From a bacterium (GTDB lineage: Bacteria > Cyanobacteriota > Sericytochromatia > S15B-MN24 > VGJW01), in the NCBI GenBank assembly GCA_021781555.1, contig JAJXWQ010000008.1, forward strand, positions 1 to 64,000: a stretch of 64,000 nucleotides of DNA, read 5' to 3'. A program made the translations under genes and the position numbers. The notes beneath the pieces were generated by a model. The model was not told the origin of the DNA and did no database searches. It saw nothing but the letters and a program-made list of their open reading frames with translations. Shown here one piece after another: positions 10,230 through 19,768 of the stretch. How positions within the stretch are numbered: position 1 is the first letter of the stretch; each line of letters begins with the position of its first letter.

Positions 10230-11756
10230 ATGCCCATGAAGTCAACCGGGAAGCGCCGGCAGCCAGGACCCGAGACCGGCGATCGAGACGGCCGCTCGGT
10301 CCCCGTCCGGATCGGGCAGCAGGTCGAGATCGTCATCGGGGGACTGGTCGCCGGCGGAGAGGCGATCGGGCACCTCGGGGGCTACGCTGTCTTCGTTCCC
10401 TTCGGGGCTCCCGGCGATCGCCTGGTGGTCGAGATCGTCTCGATCAAGCCGGGGTACGCTCGCGGCCTCATCCGGCAAATCCTGGCGCCTGGCCCCGGCC
10501 GCAGCGAGGCCGGGTGCCTCGTCTTCGGTCAATGCGGGGGTTGCCAGTGGCAGCATCTCGCCTACGGGGCCCAGCTGGAGGCCAAGACGGGCCTGGTGGC
10601 CGAGGCCCTGACGCGCATCACCAAGCTCGATGGGAGCGCCGTCGTGAGGTCGACGCTCGGCATGGAACGGCCCTGGAACTACCGCAACAAGGCCCACTGG
10701 GCGATCGCCGCGCCACTGGTTCCTGGCCGGGGCCGCCGCGCACCCACTGCCGGGCGACTGCGGCTGGGGCTGTACGAGGCCCGGAGCCACCGCGTCGTCG
10801 AGCCGGAGACCTGCGCCATCGTGCACCCGGTCCTGAACCTCGTCTTCGACTTCCTGCGGCATACCCTTCCAGAGCACGACCTCGCCGTCCATGACGAGTC
10901 GACGGGCCGTGGCTGGCTGCGAGGCGCCTTCGCCAAGATCGGCTACCGTACCGACCAGCTCATGATCGGCCTGGTGGCGACGACAGCGCACTTTCCGGGT
11001 GCGGCGTCCTTCACGGAGGCCGTGGTCGATCGTTTTCCCGCGATCGACAGCCTGGTCCTCAACGTCAACCCGGCCCGCACGAACGTCTTGCTCGGCGACC
11101 GGACCGAGCTTCTCTTCGGTCGGGCGCAGCTGACCGAACGGATCGGCGATCGCACGTTCCAGCTCTCGGCCCGGAGTTTCTTCCAGATCAATCCCCTGCA
11201 GACGGAGGTCCTGTATGGCAAGGTCCGGGAGCTGGCGGGCCTGACGGGGACGGAGCTGGTGGTCGACGCCTTTTGCGGCACCGGGACCATCGCACTGGTG
11301 CTCGCCGGGGACGCGGCCGAGGTGTGGGGCATCGAGGCCGAACCGGCCGCGGTCAGGGACGCCGAGGACAACGCCCGCGCCAACGGCGTCGACAACGCCC
11401 ACTTCCTCCTGGGGCGCGTCGAGCAGCGCCTGCCCAGGATGGTGGCCGAGGGCCTGGCGCCGGACGTCGTGGTGCTCGACCCGCCCCGCAAGGGCTGCGA
11501 GGCGGAGGTCATCGCGGCGATCGCCGCGGCCCGGCCAGCGCGGGTGATTTACGTGTCGTGCAACCCGACCACCTTGGCGCGGGACCTTGCAGCCTTCAGG
11601 GATGCCGGGTACCGCCTGGACCTGGTGCAACCCATCGACATGTTCCCCCAGACGGCCCACGTCGAGGCCGTCGCCCTCCTTGTCTCCGGCGACAGCGCGG
11701 CGCCCCGCCCATCAGAACAGGTGGCTGAAGAAGCCCCCGATCGCGCCGACGCCTGA
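10230..11756 (+). CDS. rlmD: 23S rRNA (uracil-C5)-methyltransferase, RlmD/RumA type
   Basis: TRAM-like N-terminus; CGGCQWQH; VVDAFCGTGTIAL...VVLDPPRKGCE...RVIYVSCNPTTLARDL. Start ATG 10230 (or 10236). Confidence 0.85.
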   Translation: MPMKSTGKRRQPGPETGDRDGRSVPVRIGQQVEIVIGGLVAGGEAIGHLGGYAVFVPFGAPGDRLVVEIVSIKPGYARGLIRQILAPGPGRSEAGCLVFGQCGGCQWQHLAYGAQLEAKTGLVAEALTRITKLDGSAVVRSTLGMERPWNYRNKAHWAIAAPLVPGRGRRAPTAGRLRLGLYEARSHRVVEPETCAIVHPVLNLVFDFLRHTLPEHDLAVHDESTGRGWLRGAFAKIGYRTDQLMIGLVATTAHFPGAASFTEAVVDRFPAIDSLVLNVNPARTNVLLGDRTELLFGRAQLTERIGDRTFQLSARSFFQINPLQTEVLYGKVRELAGLTGTELVVDAFCGTGTIALVLAGDAAEVWGIEAEPAAVRDAEDNARANGVDNAHFLLGRVEQRLPRMVAEGLAPDVVVLDPPRKGCEAEVIAAIAAARPARVIYVSCNPTTLARDLAAFRDAGYRLDLVQPIDMFPQTAHVEAVALLVSGDSAAPRPSEQVAEEAPDRADA

Positions 11757-13115
11757 CGCCACGCCCTTGGCGATCCCGACGGCGGCACCGGCCACGGTCT
11801 TGCCGACGAAGGTCGCGCCGGTCGCCACGCCGTGGCCGATCGCCACCCCGGTGTCCACCACGTCGTCGGCGACCGTCCTGGCACCCTGTGCCACCAGCCG
11901 GGCGCCGGTCACGATCGTCTTGCCGGCGATCTGGGGATAGTCGGTGATGCCCGGGACCGGGCGGCCCGGCTTGCTCTTGACGATCCCGAGCAGCTTGGCG
12001 ATGGAACTGACCAGGAGCTCCGGGGCCTCGAGGATCGGCGACACGGTGGTCATGAGGATTCCCTTGGGCAGGGGCCCGAGTTCGACTCCGACCTCGGTTC
12101 CGAGGTGGCCGCCCACCCCGGCGGCTCCGGTGGCTCCCAGGGCCAGGGCGAAGATCCCGTTGTCGGCCTCCAGGTGCACGAGCGCCCCGCCGGCGGCTCC
12201 TGCGATGGCATTGGCGACGGCACCGATGTGTAGCTTGACGAGCCCGAGCAGCGACACGGTGGCCCCGGCCTCGCCTTGGGCCTCGGCGCCCGCCGAGCCT
12301 TCGGCCCCGCCCTGGATGTTGAAGGCAGGAAGCCCGAGGCTGTCTATCCCCAGATAGGCCATTCCCGCGGCCTTGGCCTGGACGCCGGTGGAGGCGGCTC
12401 CCGAGACGTCGGCGGCCGCGTCGAGCAGCTCCTTGCCGACCTCGAGCCTGCCGGCTGCCGCGCCCTCGACCTTGGCCAGCGCCTCGGCCGTCGCGGATCC
12501 GGCCACCATCACCGACTTGTGCGTCTTGACGGCCATCCCCTGCGCCACCGCCGCGGTCCTGACCTCGGCTCCGACCGTTGCCGCCCCCTCGGCCGCGAGC
12601 GGCCCGTCCTGGAACCGGCCTTGCGCCCCGGCCGTCAGCGCGGCCTGCGCAACGATCCCTGCTTGACCTGCCGCTACCGTGGTCCCGCCAGGTCCGTGCA
12701 GGACCTGCCCCTGCAGTACATGGCTGGCGCCGGCTTCCGCCTGGTAGCCGGAAGTCCCGGCCTCACGGGGCCCGGTCTGGCTGACCAGCTCGTCGAACCG
12801 CGCCCACAAGGCCGGCGCAGAAAGATCCCCGGCCGGCACGTCACCCGCCAAGGACTCGCTGGCCAGCACGTGCAACTGGCCCAGGAGCTCTGGACCCGAA
12901 AGGCCCGCGTCGGCCGGACCTGCCAGGCTCCGGTCGCCCGCGAGTGCGAAGGCCGGCCCTGCCTCCGCCGCGGCCAAGGGGCCGGCCGGGAGCGGATCTC
13001 CGCCGGGCAGCGGGCCGCAGCCAGCTCCGGCTGACGGCGATCGGCGGGGCTGCCGACATCCGGGATTGGACGCGCGTGCGTCCGGCACCGTAGCATTCAC
13101 CATTTTGGCCACCAA
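11712..13115 (-). CDS. Ala/Gly-rich protein of unknown function
   Basis: 467 aa ORF; C-terminus rich in glycine-zipper-like helices (VAIGHGVATGATFVGKTVAGAAVGIAKGVASGVGAIGGFFSHLF). 3' end overlaps rlmD by 45 bp tail-to-tail. Confidence 0.65.
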   Translation of the reverse strand: MVAKMVNATVPDARASNPGCRQPRRSPSAGAGCGPLPGGDPLPAGPLAAAEAGPAFALAGDRSLAGPADAGLSGPELLGQLHVLASESLAGDVPAGDLSAPALWARFDELVSQTGPREAGTSGYQAEAGASHVLQGQVLHGPGGTTVAAGQAGIVAQAALTAGAQGRFQDGPLAAEGAATVGAEVRTAAVAQGMAVKTHKSVMVAGSATAEALAKVEGAAAGRLEVGKELLDAAADVSGAASTGVQAKAAGMAYLGIDSLGLPAFNIQGGAEGSAGAEAQGEAGATVSLLGLVKLHIGAVANAIAGAAGGALVHLEADNGIFALALGATGAAGVGGHLGTEVGVELGPLPKGILMTTVSPILEAPELLVSSIAKLLGIVKSKPGRPVPGITDYPQIAGKTIVTGARLVAQGARTVADDVVDTGVAIGHGVATGATFVGKTVAGAAVGIAKGVASGVGAIGGFFSHLF

Positions 13116-13282
13116 GACAGCTTTGGCCTGTTAACAGGGTGTATGAGGTAAAGCGACAGCTAAGTTATTGATAACTATCGTTTAATGCCAGAAGCGTCAA
13201 AGCGGGCTTCCCGCGGCCTTCTGGCGGGGCCCTTCCCGGGCGCGCAAGCAAGACACCGAACCTTGCGGGGCATAAGAAACCC

Positions 13283-14512
13283 ATGGCCAGAGTTGACGGT
13301 TCATCCTCAGCGCGTCTGACGCCTACGTCGGGAATGCGACCCGAGGTGCAGATGCTCGGCCGTCTTCCGGTCGATACGCTGCGGCTCTCGCGCACTCCGC
13401 GGGATGGAGCTGGTCCCGGGGGCGGGTTGTTCTCGTCGATCTGGAACCGGGTCAAGCTCGTCTGGGTCTCGTTCGAGGTCAAGATGGGCTGGTTGCCCGA
13501 GACCTCGGTCAACGGCACCCTGCCGGCACCCATCCCCCAGGACGGCTTCCGCACCGTGCTGGCCATCGCGCCCAAGCCAGGGAATACCGACCTGCAAGAC
13601 GCAGCGTTGGCCCAGTACGACGAGGCCACCCACCAGAAGGCCGAGAAGTCCGTCCTCGGCGGTCTTTCTGCCTCGGAACGCGCCGCCGTTGCGTCGGTGC
13701 AGGGCTGCATCGCCAAGGATCCCCAGGCCCTGGCCGCGTTCCAGGAGGTCATCACCCGGGATCACCTCAATGGCGGGACGGCCGCGGATGGCACGAGCCT
13801 GCTGCACAACCTCCAGCTCCTGGCGACCGAGCCCCTGGCTCCGGGCGTCGATCGGGCGGCGTTGCTCGGGGCGTTCATCCGGCAGGTAGACAACCCGATG
13901 GACACCTATCAAGGCGAGCGCAACACCTGCGTGCCGGCGGTGGCCTCGATGCTGATGGCCCAGCGTTATCCCGCCGAGGAGGCACGCCTGCTGGTCGGCC
14001 TCGCCAGCCCCCAGGGCACCGCGCAGCTTGCCAACGGTGCCACGCTGACGCGTTCTCCCGACTGGCAAGCCTCGGATGGCGGCCGGAGCCAGTCCGAGGA
14101 GCTCCTCGAGCCGGCCTTCATCAGCTATGCCGTGAGCGACGAAGGGCTGACCTACGACAACAAGACCGATCAGCTCTCGGACGGCGGTTCCGGACTTTCC
14201 GCCGACGAGGCCAATACCTTGTACGAGGGTCTGACCGACGCCAACTACAAGGAGGTCGACTTTTACGGCAGCCGGGATCCCAAGGCCATCAACCAGACCC
14301 TGGCGCGGATCGCCAAGGACGCCAGCGCCGACGACCCGGTTCCGGTGGGCGTCAACTGGGTCGGCAACGTCGGGCACAAGCTCCTGGTCGAGAACATCGG
14401 CAATGGCGTCGTCACGTACCTCAATCCCTATGGCATGCGCGAGCAGATGAGCCTGGCCGACTTCTCCGCCCGGCTCCAGAACGCGAACCTGCCGACCGAC
14501 ACCAACGCCTGA
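13283..14512 (+). CDS. C39-like/papain-fold cysteine peptidase domain protein (putative)
   Basis: 409 aa; NTCVPAVASMLMA (Cys), VGHKLLVENI (His), YLNPYG (Asn/Asp) in the order and spacing of C39-like peptidases. Confidence 0.55.
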   Translation: MARVDGSSSARLTPTSGMRPEVQMLGRLPVDTLRLSRTPRDGAGPGGGLFSSIWNRVKLVWVSFEVKMGWLPETSVNGTLPAPIPQDGFRTVLAIAPKPGNTDLQDAALAQYDEATHQKAEKSVLGGLSASERAAVASVQGCIAKDPQALAAFQEVITRDHLNGGTAADGTSLLHNLQLLATEPLAPGVDRAALLGAFIRQVDNPMDTYQGERNTCVPAVASMLMAQRYPAEEARLLVGLASPQGTAQLANGATLTRSPDWQASDGGRSQSEELLEPAFISYAVSDEGLTYDNKTDQLSDGGSGLSADEANTLYEGLTDANYKEVDFYGSRDPKAINQTLARIAKDASADDPVPVGVNWVGNVGHKLLVENIGNGVVTYLNPYGMREQMSLADFSARLQNANLPTDTNA

Positions 14513-14522
14513 CGGCCTGGCC

Positions 14523-14981
14523 TCAGCCGCCTGACCGGCGCGGGGCCTGGTGCCCTGGATTTCTCGGCTCGACCGTGCTGGCGAGGACGACCGGGACCGG
14601 CCGGTTGCGGAGAACCACGCCATCGATCGCCACGAGTTCTCCGGGGTGGAAGTAAGCAGGTCTCCCGACGTCCTGGGGCCGGCCCTGGAAGACGATGGTC
14701 AGGGCGCACCGGGTGCAGACCTTCGGGGCGCGCCCGCGCAGGGTCAAGGGCGGACGGTCCGGGACCAGCTGGGCGCCGAGGGTGTACGTGTAGAATCGCT
14801 TGGAGACGGAAGTCAGTCTGACCTGCCAATCGACCGTCGTGTCGAGCGGCTTGGAGGCCGCCACGATGTCCGCATAGCTCGGATCCCCGGTGCCTGCGGC
14901 CAGGGCTGGCGAGCCCACGATGGCGAGGGCCAGCCACGCACCTGGCAGGAACTTCCGGAACTTGGCGTATTGACTGTTCAA
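14523..14981 (-). CDS. small exported protein of unknown function
   Basis: 152 aa; N-terminal hydrophobic signal LPGAWLALAIVGSPALAAGTGD. Confidence 0.6.
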   Translation of the reverse strand: MNSQYAKFRKFLPGAWLALAIVGSPALAAGTGDPSYADIVAASKPLDTTVDWQVRLTSVSKRFYTYTLGAQLVPDRPPLTLRGRAPKVCTRCALTIVFQGRPQDVGRPAYFHPGELVAIDGVVLRNRPVPVVLASTVEPRNPGHQAPRRSGG

Positions 14982-15114
14982 TGGCTTAAGATTGCTTTAC
15001 AATTGTAACCTGACGAGCGGGCTCTGCCACGGACGCGAGCAGCTCCTCACCAGGAGAAGGACGGACGGCAGCAAACCGCTCTGCCGAAGGTTAGCATAGG
15101 GGGATCCGAGGCCC

Positions 15115-16947
15115 ATGATCAACACGATTCCAGCCATCTTTCGCCAGACCGTCGCGGCCTTTTCGGCCAAGGACGCCTTGTCGTGGAAGGAGGCCGGGCG
15201 GTATCGCTCGATGTCTTACTCCGAGTTCCTCGATAGGGTGACGCACCTGGCGTCCGCGCTGGTGACGATGGGCATCGGACCCGGGGATCGCGTGGCGATC
15301 CTCTCCGAGAACCGTCCCGAGTGGCTCATCGTCGACCAGGCGGTCCTTTCCGTCGGAGCCGTGGTGGTGCCCATCTACCCGACGCTGACGGCAGACGAGG
15401 TCGCCGTGCTCTTCGACGACGCCGGAGTCAAGGCCGTGTTCTGCTCGACCGCCGAGCAGGTGGCCAAGGTGGCGAGGTTGGAGGCCCGCGTTCGCACGCT
15501 CGAGAACGTCGTGCAGTTCGAAGGGGAAGCTGGCCACACCAAGGCTCGACGCGTCCTCTCGTTCGTCGAGGTTCTGGAGCGGGGCGCCGATGCCGCCGAG
15601 GAGACCGAACGGGCGCGTGCCGAGCTCGCCGGGCAGATCACCCCCCACTGGCTGGCATCGATCGTCTACACATCCGGTACGACCGGCGAGCCCAAGGGCG
15701 CGATGCTGAGCCACGGCAATTTCGTCTCCAACGCGCTGGCCACGACGGAGGTCCTGGACATCGACTACAGCGACGTCTTGCTGTCCTTCTTGCCGCTCAG
15801 CCACGTCCTCGAGCGGATGGCCTACTACGTGGCCGTGGCGAAGGGGGCGGCGATCGCCTTTGCCGAGAACATCTCCACCTTCGGCGACAACCTGATCGAG
15901 GTCCGGCCCACCTTCGTCGTGGCCGTCCCGCGCGTCCTCGAGAAGATCCACGCCCGGATCCTCGCCAAGGTCGAAGCCGAGACGCCGCTCCGGCGAGAGG
16001 CGTTCTGGCTGGCCGTCGAGGTCGGGCAGTTCTACCACCAGACCATGGCCGAATACGGCCGGGTCCCCTTCCCGACGAACCTGCTGTACGCGGTTTCCGA
16101 CCGTCTGGCCTTCCAGGGCGTCCGGGAAACCCTCGGGGGCAAGCTTCGCTTCATCCTGTCCGGCAGCGCTCCGCTGCCGGCCCACATCGGGTCGTTCCTC
16201 CAGGCGTGCGGCGTCCCCGTCATCGAGGGTTATGGTCTGACCGAGACCGCACCGGTCATCGCGATCAATCCACCGGATCGCCCGCGCTTCGGGACGGTCG
16301 GCAAGCCCCTGCCCGAGGTCGCGGTCAAGATCGCGCCGGACGGCGAGATCCTCTGCCAGGGACCGAACGTCATGGAGGGCTACTGGCACAAGCCCGAAGC
16401 GACGCGGGAGGTGCTCGAGGCGGACGGCTGGTTCCACACCGGCGATATCGGGGCCTTTGATTCCGACGGCTACCTGCGGATCCTGGACCGGAAGAAGGAG
16501 CTGATCGTGATGTCCAACGGCAAGAAGGTAGCTCCGCAGGTGCTCGAGAACGAGCTCCGGCAGGATCCGCTCGTGGACCAGGCGATGATCAGCGGAGAGG
16601 GGCGCCACTACCTGACCGCCTTGGTGGTGCCCGACCTCGCGGCCCTCGAGACCTGGGCCCATGCCAGGGAGCTTTTCTACCACTCCACCGAAGAGCTCCT
16701 GGCGCACCCGGCGGTGCGGGCGCGCTTCGACGAGACCTTCGCCCGGCTGAACTCCGATCGGGCGCCCTTCGAGCAGGTCAAGACCTTCGCAATTCTCGGG
16801 CGCGAATGGACCCCCGAGAGCGGCGAGCTGACCTTGACCCTCAAGCTCAAGCGGCGGGTCATCGCCGACCGGTACCGGGACCGCATCGAGGCCATGTACT
16901 CGGGGCCGCAGCCCATCGTCTCGGAGCGCGTGGCCGTCAAGGTCTAG
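15115..16947 (+). CDS. fadD: long-chain fatty-acid-CoA ligase / AMP-dependent synthetase
   Basis: SIVYTSGTTGEPKGAMLSHGN; GYGLTETAPVIAINPP; GWFHTGDIGAFDSDGYLRILDRKKELIVMSNGKKVAPQ. Confidence 0.93.
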   Translation: MINTIPAIFRQTVAAFSAKDALSWKEAGRYRSMSYSEFLDRVTHLASALVTMGIGPGDRVAILSENRPEWLIVDQAVLSVGAVVVPIYPTLTADEVAVLFDDAGVKAVFCSTAEQVAKVARLEARVRTLENVVQFEGEAGHTKARRVLSFVEVLERGADAAEETERARAELAGQITPHWLASIVYTSGTTGEPKGAMLSHGNFVSNALATTEVLDIDYSDVLLSFLPLSHVLERMAYYVAVAKGAAIAFAENISTFGDNLIEVRPTFVVAVPRVLEKIHARILAKVEAETPLRREAFWLAVEVGQFYHQTMAEYGRVPFPTNLLYAVSDRLAFQGVRETLGGKLRFILSGSAPLPAHIGSFLQACGVPVIEGYGLTETAPVIAINPPDRPRFGTVGKPLPEVAVKIAPDGEILCQGPNVMEGYWHKPEATREVLEADGWFHTGDIGAFDSDGYLRILDRKKELIVMSNGKKVAPQVLENELRQDPLVDQAMISGEGRHYLTALVVPDLAALETWAHARELFYHSTEELLAHPAVRARFDETFARLNSDRAPFEQVKTFAILGREWTPESGELTLTLKLKRRVIADRYRDRIEAMYSGPQPIVSERVAVKV

Positions 16948-17044
16948 AGTGCTCCCGGCTTGAATGGATCGAGCCCGATGAGTCAAACGGGGCCCGGTTG
17001 CGCAGCGAAGCGACCGCGCAGAGGGCCCCGTTCAAACTGCAAAA
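16943..17044 (+). repeat. dispersed palindromic element, copy II
   Basis: TCTAGAGTGCTCCCGGcTTGaATGGATCGAGCCCGATGAGTCAAACGGGGCCCGGTTGCGCAGCGAAGCGACCGCGCAGAGGGCCCCGTTCAAACTGCAAAA; fadD TAG stop (16945-16947) lies inside TCTAGA. Confidence 0.95.
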
Positions 17045-17051
17045 GGCCTGG

Positions 17052-17104
17052 TGCGGCTGAGCAGCATCGCGACCGCGCAGAGGGACCCGTTCCAGGCGCA
17101 AAGA
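17052..17104 (+). repeat. degenerate half-copy of the palindromic element adjacent to copy II
   Basis: tgagcagcatcgcgaccgcgcagagggacccgttccaggcgcaaag resembles the 3' half of copy II. Confidence 0.65.
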
Positions 17105-17126
17105 ATCCACACAGTTTCGCCATCTC

Positions 17127-17156
17127 GCCGGCCCTCCCGCCCGAGGGCCGGCTTTC
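17127..17156 (+). terminator. Rho-independent terminator
   Basis: GCCGGCCCTC-ccgccc-GAGGGCCGGC followed by tttct. Confidence 0.8.
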
Positions 17157-17171
17157 TGCTAGAGTGACGGT

Positions 17172-19754
17172 ATGGACGCGCCAGACGTCGTCGTCGTCCC
17201 CCACACACACTGGGATCGTGAGTGGTATCGCACGTTCCAGGGCTATCGCGTGCGGCTGGTCGAGGTCGTCGAGCGCGTGCTGGATCTCCTCGACCAGGGG
17301 GTGCTGCCCCACTTCCTGCTCGATGGCCAGACGGTGATGCTGGACGACTACCTGGAGATCCGGCCTGGCGACGAGGACCGCATCCGCGAGGCCGTATCCT
17401 CGGGCAAGCTCGGGATCGGCCCCTGGTACGTCCTGCCCGACGAGTTCCTCGTGAGCGGCGAGGCGATCGTTCGCAACCTCCTGTTCGGGCTCGAGCGGAT
17501 GGAGCGCTTCGGCGCGACGGATGCCGTCGGCTACCTCCCCGACATGTTCGGCCACACGGCGCAGATGCCGCAGATCCTGCGGGGATTCGGCCTGGATCGC
17601 GCCGTCGTTTGGCGGGGCGTCGATCCGCCCGTCGAGCACTTCTGGTGGGAGGATCTTTCCGGCGGAGGTGTGGCAACGGTCTTCCTGCCTACCGGCTATT
17701 GCAACACGCACCTCTGGTGGGCGGATCTCGACGTGGCCGAGCGCCGCGATCGCCACCGCAAGTTCCTCGCCGAGCACCGCCTGGGCGGGCCCCACCTCCT
17801 GCTTTCCGGGTGCGATCACCTGGCTCCGAACCCCGCACTCCCGGCCCTGGCTCGGGCCCACGGATGCCGTCTCGGCAGGCTGCAGGACGCCCTTGCTGGG
17901 CCCGGCAAGCAAGCTCTGCCCAGCGTTCGCGGGGAGCTGCGGCAGCAGGGCCGGGCCTATCTCTTGCCCGACGTGGCGTCCGCCCGGACCCCCATCAAAC
18001 TCCAGAATGCTGCGCTACAGGACCTCTGGGAGCGTTCGGTGGAGCCGTTGCTGGCCCTGCGCGTGCTGGCCGGGGATCCGATCGAACCGGGCTTCTGGCG
18101 CGAGGGCTGGGAGCTGATCCTGAAGAACCATCCGCACGACAGCATCTGCGGCTGCTCGATCGACGCGGTCCACCGCGAGATGGAAGCGCGGTTTTCCCAG
18201 GCCCGGATCCTGGGCCAGGAGCTCGTCACCCGCAGTCTCGATGCCTTCGCACCGCGGACCGAGGCTCCTGGCGTGATGGTCTTCAACCCGGCTACCTGCC
18301 GACGCGCGGGGTGGGTCGAGGTCGAGGTCGAAGTGCCGCGGGGCACCTCCGAGGCCTGGCCTGAAGCGCACCTGGCGGGCGTTCCGACGATCTTCCTGGG
18401 CGCCGAGGACAGCCTGCGTTTCTATGCGGACATCGACTACCACCCCGATCACAAGCCCATCCGCAGTTACCGTTTCCTGGCTTACTTCGCCGATCTGGCC
18501 CCGATGGGCGTGACGCACATCCCGCTCGCCTTTGGCCCGGGATCGGCGCAAGGAGCGCCGAGCGACGTGACGAGCCGCGAGGGCTGCATCGAGAACGCCT
18601 GCTTGCGGATCGAGGTCCTCGACGGACGGCTGCAGCTCACCTACAAGCCCACGGGAGAGACGGTTCGCGATCTGCTGCGGTTCGTGGACGAGGGGGACGC
18701 GGGTGACGAGTACACCTACTCGCCGCCAGAGGAAGACCGCATCGTGGCTTCGCAGCTGCGCGAGTGCGTCGTGGTCGAGTCCACGCCGGCACGCGCCATC
18801 CTCGAGGTCGAGAGCGTCCTGGATATTCCTGCGGGGCTCGAACCCTCCCGCCTCCGGCGATCGGACCTGCGGCTGGCGATGGGGATCCGGACGCGCATCA
18901 CCCTGCTGGCTTCCGACAAGACCGTCCGCTTCGAGACCCGTTTCGAGAACTGGGCCCACGACCACCGCTTGCGAGTCCTGGTGGGCACCGGCATGCTTGC
19001 GCCCGAGCACATCGCATCCGAGGTCGCGTTCGGGGCCGTCCCGCGTCAGGTCTCGCACGGCCTCGGGGCACTGCCGGTCGCACCCCTGGCCGAGGCGGTG
19101 GCGTCGACCTTTCCCCACCTCGGCTGGGTTGCCGTCGAGGGTGCAGGCCTGGCCATGCAGGTGCTCTCGCCCGGCCTGAGCGAGGCCGAGATCGTGTCGG
19201 ATGGCGTCGCCGTGGCCCTGACGCTCCTCCGCTCGGTCGGCTGGCTGTCCCGCGACGACCTCCGGACCCGCGGAGGCGGGGCCGGGCCGCAGATCGCCAC
19301 GCCCGAGGCCCAGGTCGAGGGGCCTCATCAGGCGGTCTTCTTCGCCCGCTTCGACGCCCCGGCGATCGGCGGGCGGCGCGCCTGGTGGGATGCCTTGCCC
19401 GAACTCGACCAGGCGCGCCATCCCGTGCGCGTGCAGGCTACCGGAGGCAACCGAGCGCCTCTGGCGCGAGGCCTCGAGTCCCCGCCGCGGTGGCCGCAAC
19501 CCGTTCCCGCCGCCGCCGTGATCTCTGCGATCAAGCCCGCGCGGGACGGCAACGGGATCGTCGTGCGGGCCTTCAACCCCACCGACGAGCCCCGGGCGTT
19601 TCCCCTGGTTCCGGTGGCCGGCTGGGTCTGCCGGGAGTGCGACCTCGCCGAGAATGCCCTGTCCCGGAGCCAGACGCGGTGCGAGGTCCTCCTCGAACCG
19701 GGAATCGTGGCGTCGTTCAGGCTGGAGCCTGCGACCTCCGGCCGGATGGAGTGA
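17172..19754 (+). CDS. glycoside hydrolase family 38-type alpha-mannosidase
   Basis: 860 aa; VVVVPHTHWDREWYRTFQGYR; GPWYVLPDEFLVSGEAIVRNLLFG; VGYLPDMFGHTAQMPQILRGFG; KNHPHDSICGCSIDAVHREME. Confidence 0.92.
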   Translation: MDAPDVVVVPHTHWDREWYRTFQGYRVRLVEVVERVLDLLDQGVLPHFLLDGQTVMLDDYLEIRPGDEDRIREAVSSGKLGIGPWYVLPDEFLVSGEAIVRNLLFGLERMERFGATDAVGYLPDMFGHTAQMPQILRGFGLDRAVVWRGVDPPVEHFWWEDLSGGGVATVFLPTGYCNTHLWWADLDVAERRDRHRKFLAEHRLGGPHLLLSGCDHLAPNPALPALARAHGCRLGRLQDALAGPGKQALPSVRGELRQQGRAYLLPDVASARTPIKLQNAALQDLWERSVEPLLALRVLAGDPIEPGFWREGWELILKNHPHDSICGCSIDAVHREMEARFSQARILGQELVTRSLDAFAPRTEAPGVMVFNPATCRRAGWVEVEVEVPRGTSEAWPEAHLAGVPTIFLGAEDSLRFYADIDYHPDHKPIRSYRFLAYFADLAPMGVTHIPLAFGPGSAQGAPSDVTSREGCIENACLRIEVLDGRLQLTYKPTGETVRDLLRFVDEGDAGDEYTYSPPEEDRIVASQLRECVVVESTPARAILEVESVLDIPAGLEPSRLRRSDLRLAMGIRTRITLLASDKTVRFETRFENWAHDHRLRVLVGTGMLAPEHIASEVAFGAVPRQVSHGLGALPVAPLAEAVASTFPHLGWVAVEGAGLAMQVLSPGLSEAEIVSDGVAVALTLLRSVGWLSRDDLRTRGGGAGPQIATPEAQVEGPHQAVFFARFDAPAIGGRRAWWDALPELDQARHPVRVQATGGNRAPLARGLESPPRWPQPVPAAAVISAIKPARDGNGIVVRAFNPTDEPRAFPLVPVAGWVCRECDLAENALSRSQTRCEVLLEPGIVASFRLEPATSGRME

Positions 19755-19768
19755 ACGGGGGAGATACC

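Noticed and set aside
15091-16986. 631-aa minus ORF opposite the acyl-CoA ligase
   Set aside because: Shadow ORF; no recognisable domain, Asp/Gly/His/Arg-rich.
16943-17044. Hammerhead-ribozyme-like core (CCGATGAGTC ... GAAAC-like) in the palindromic element
   Set aside because: The essential CUGANGA core is not matched (CCGATGA, and CCGAGGA in the tandem copies); no conserved CGAAAC/NUH arrangement.
16943-17044. Palindromic element as an ordinary intrinsic terminator
   Set aside because: Stem is strong, but in neither orientation is it immediately followed by a U-tract, and the conserved 45-nt flank is unexplained; true terminators sit separately at 8063-8102 and 17127-17156.
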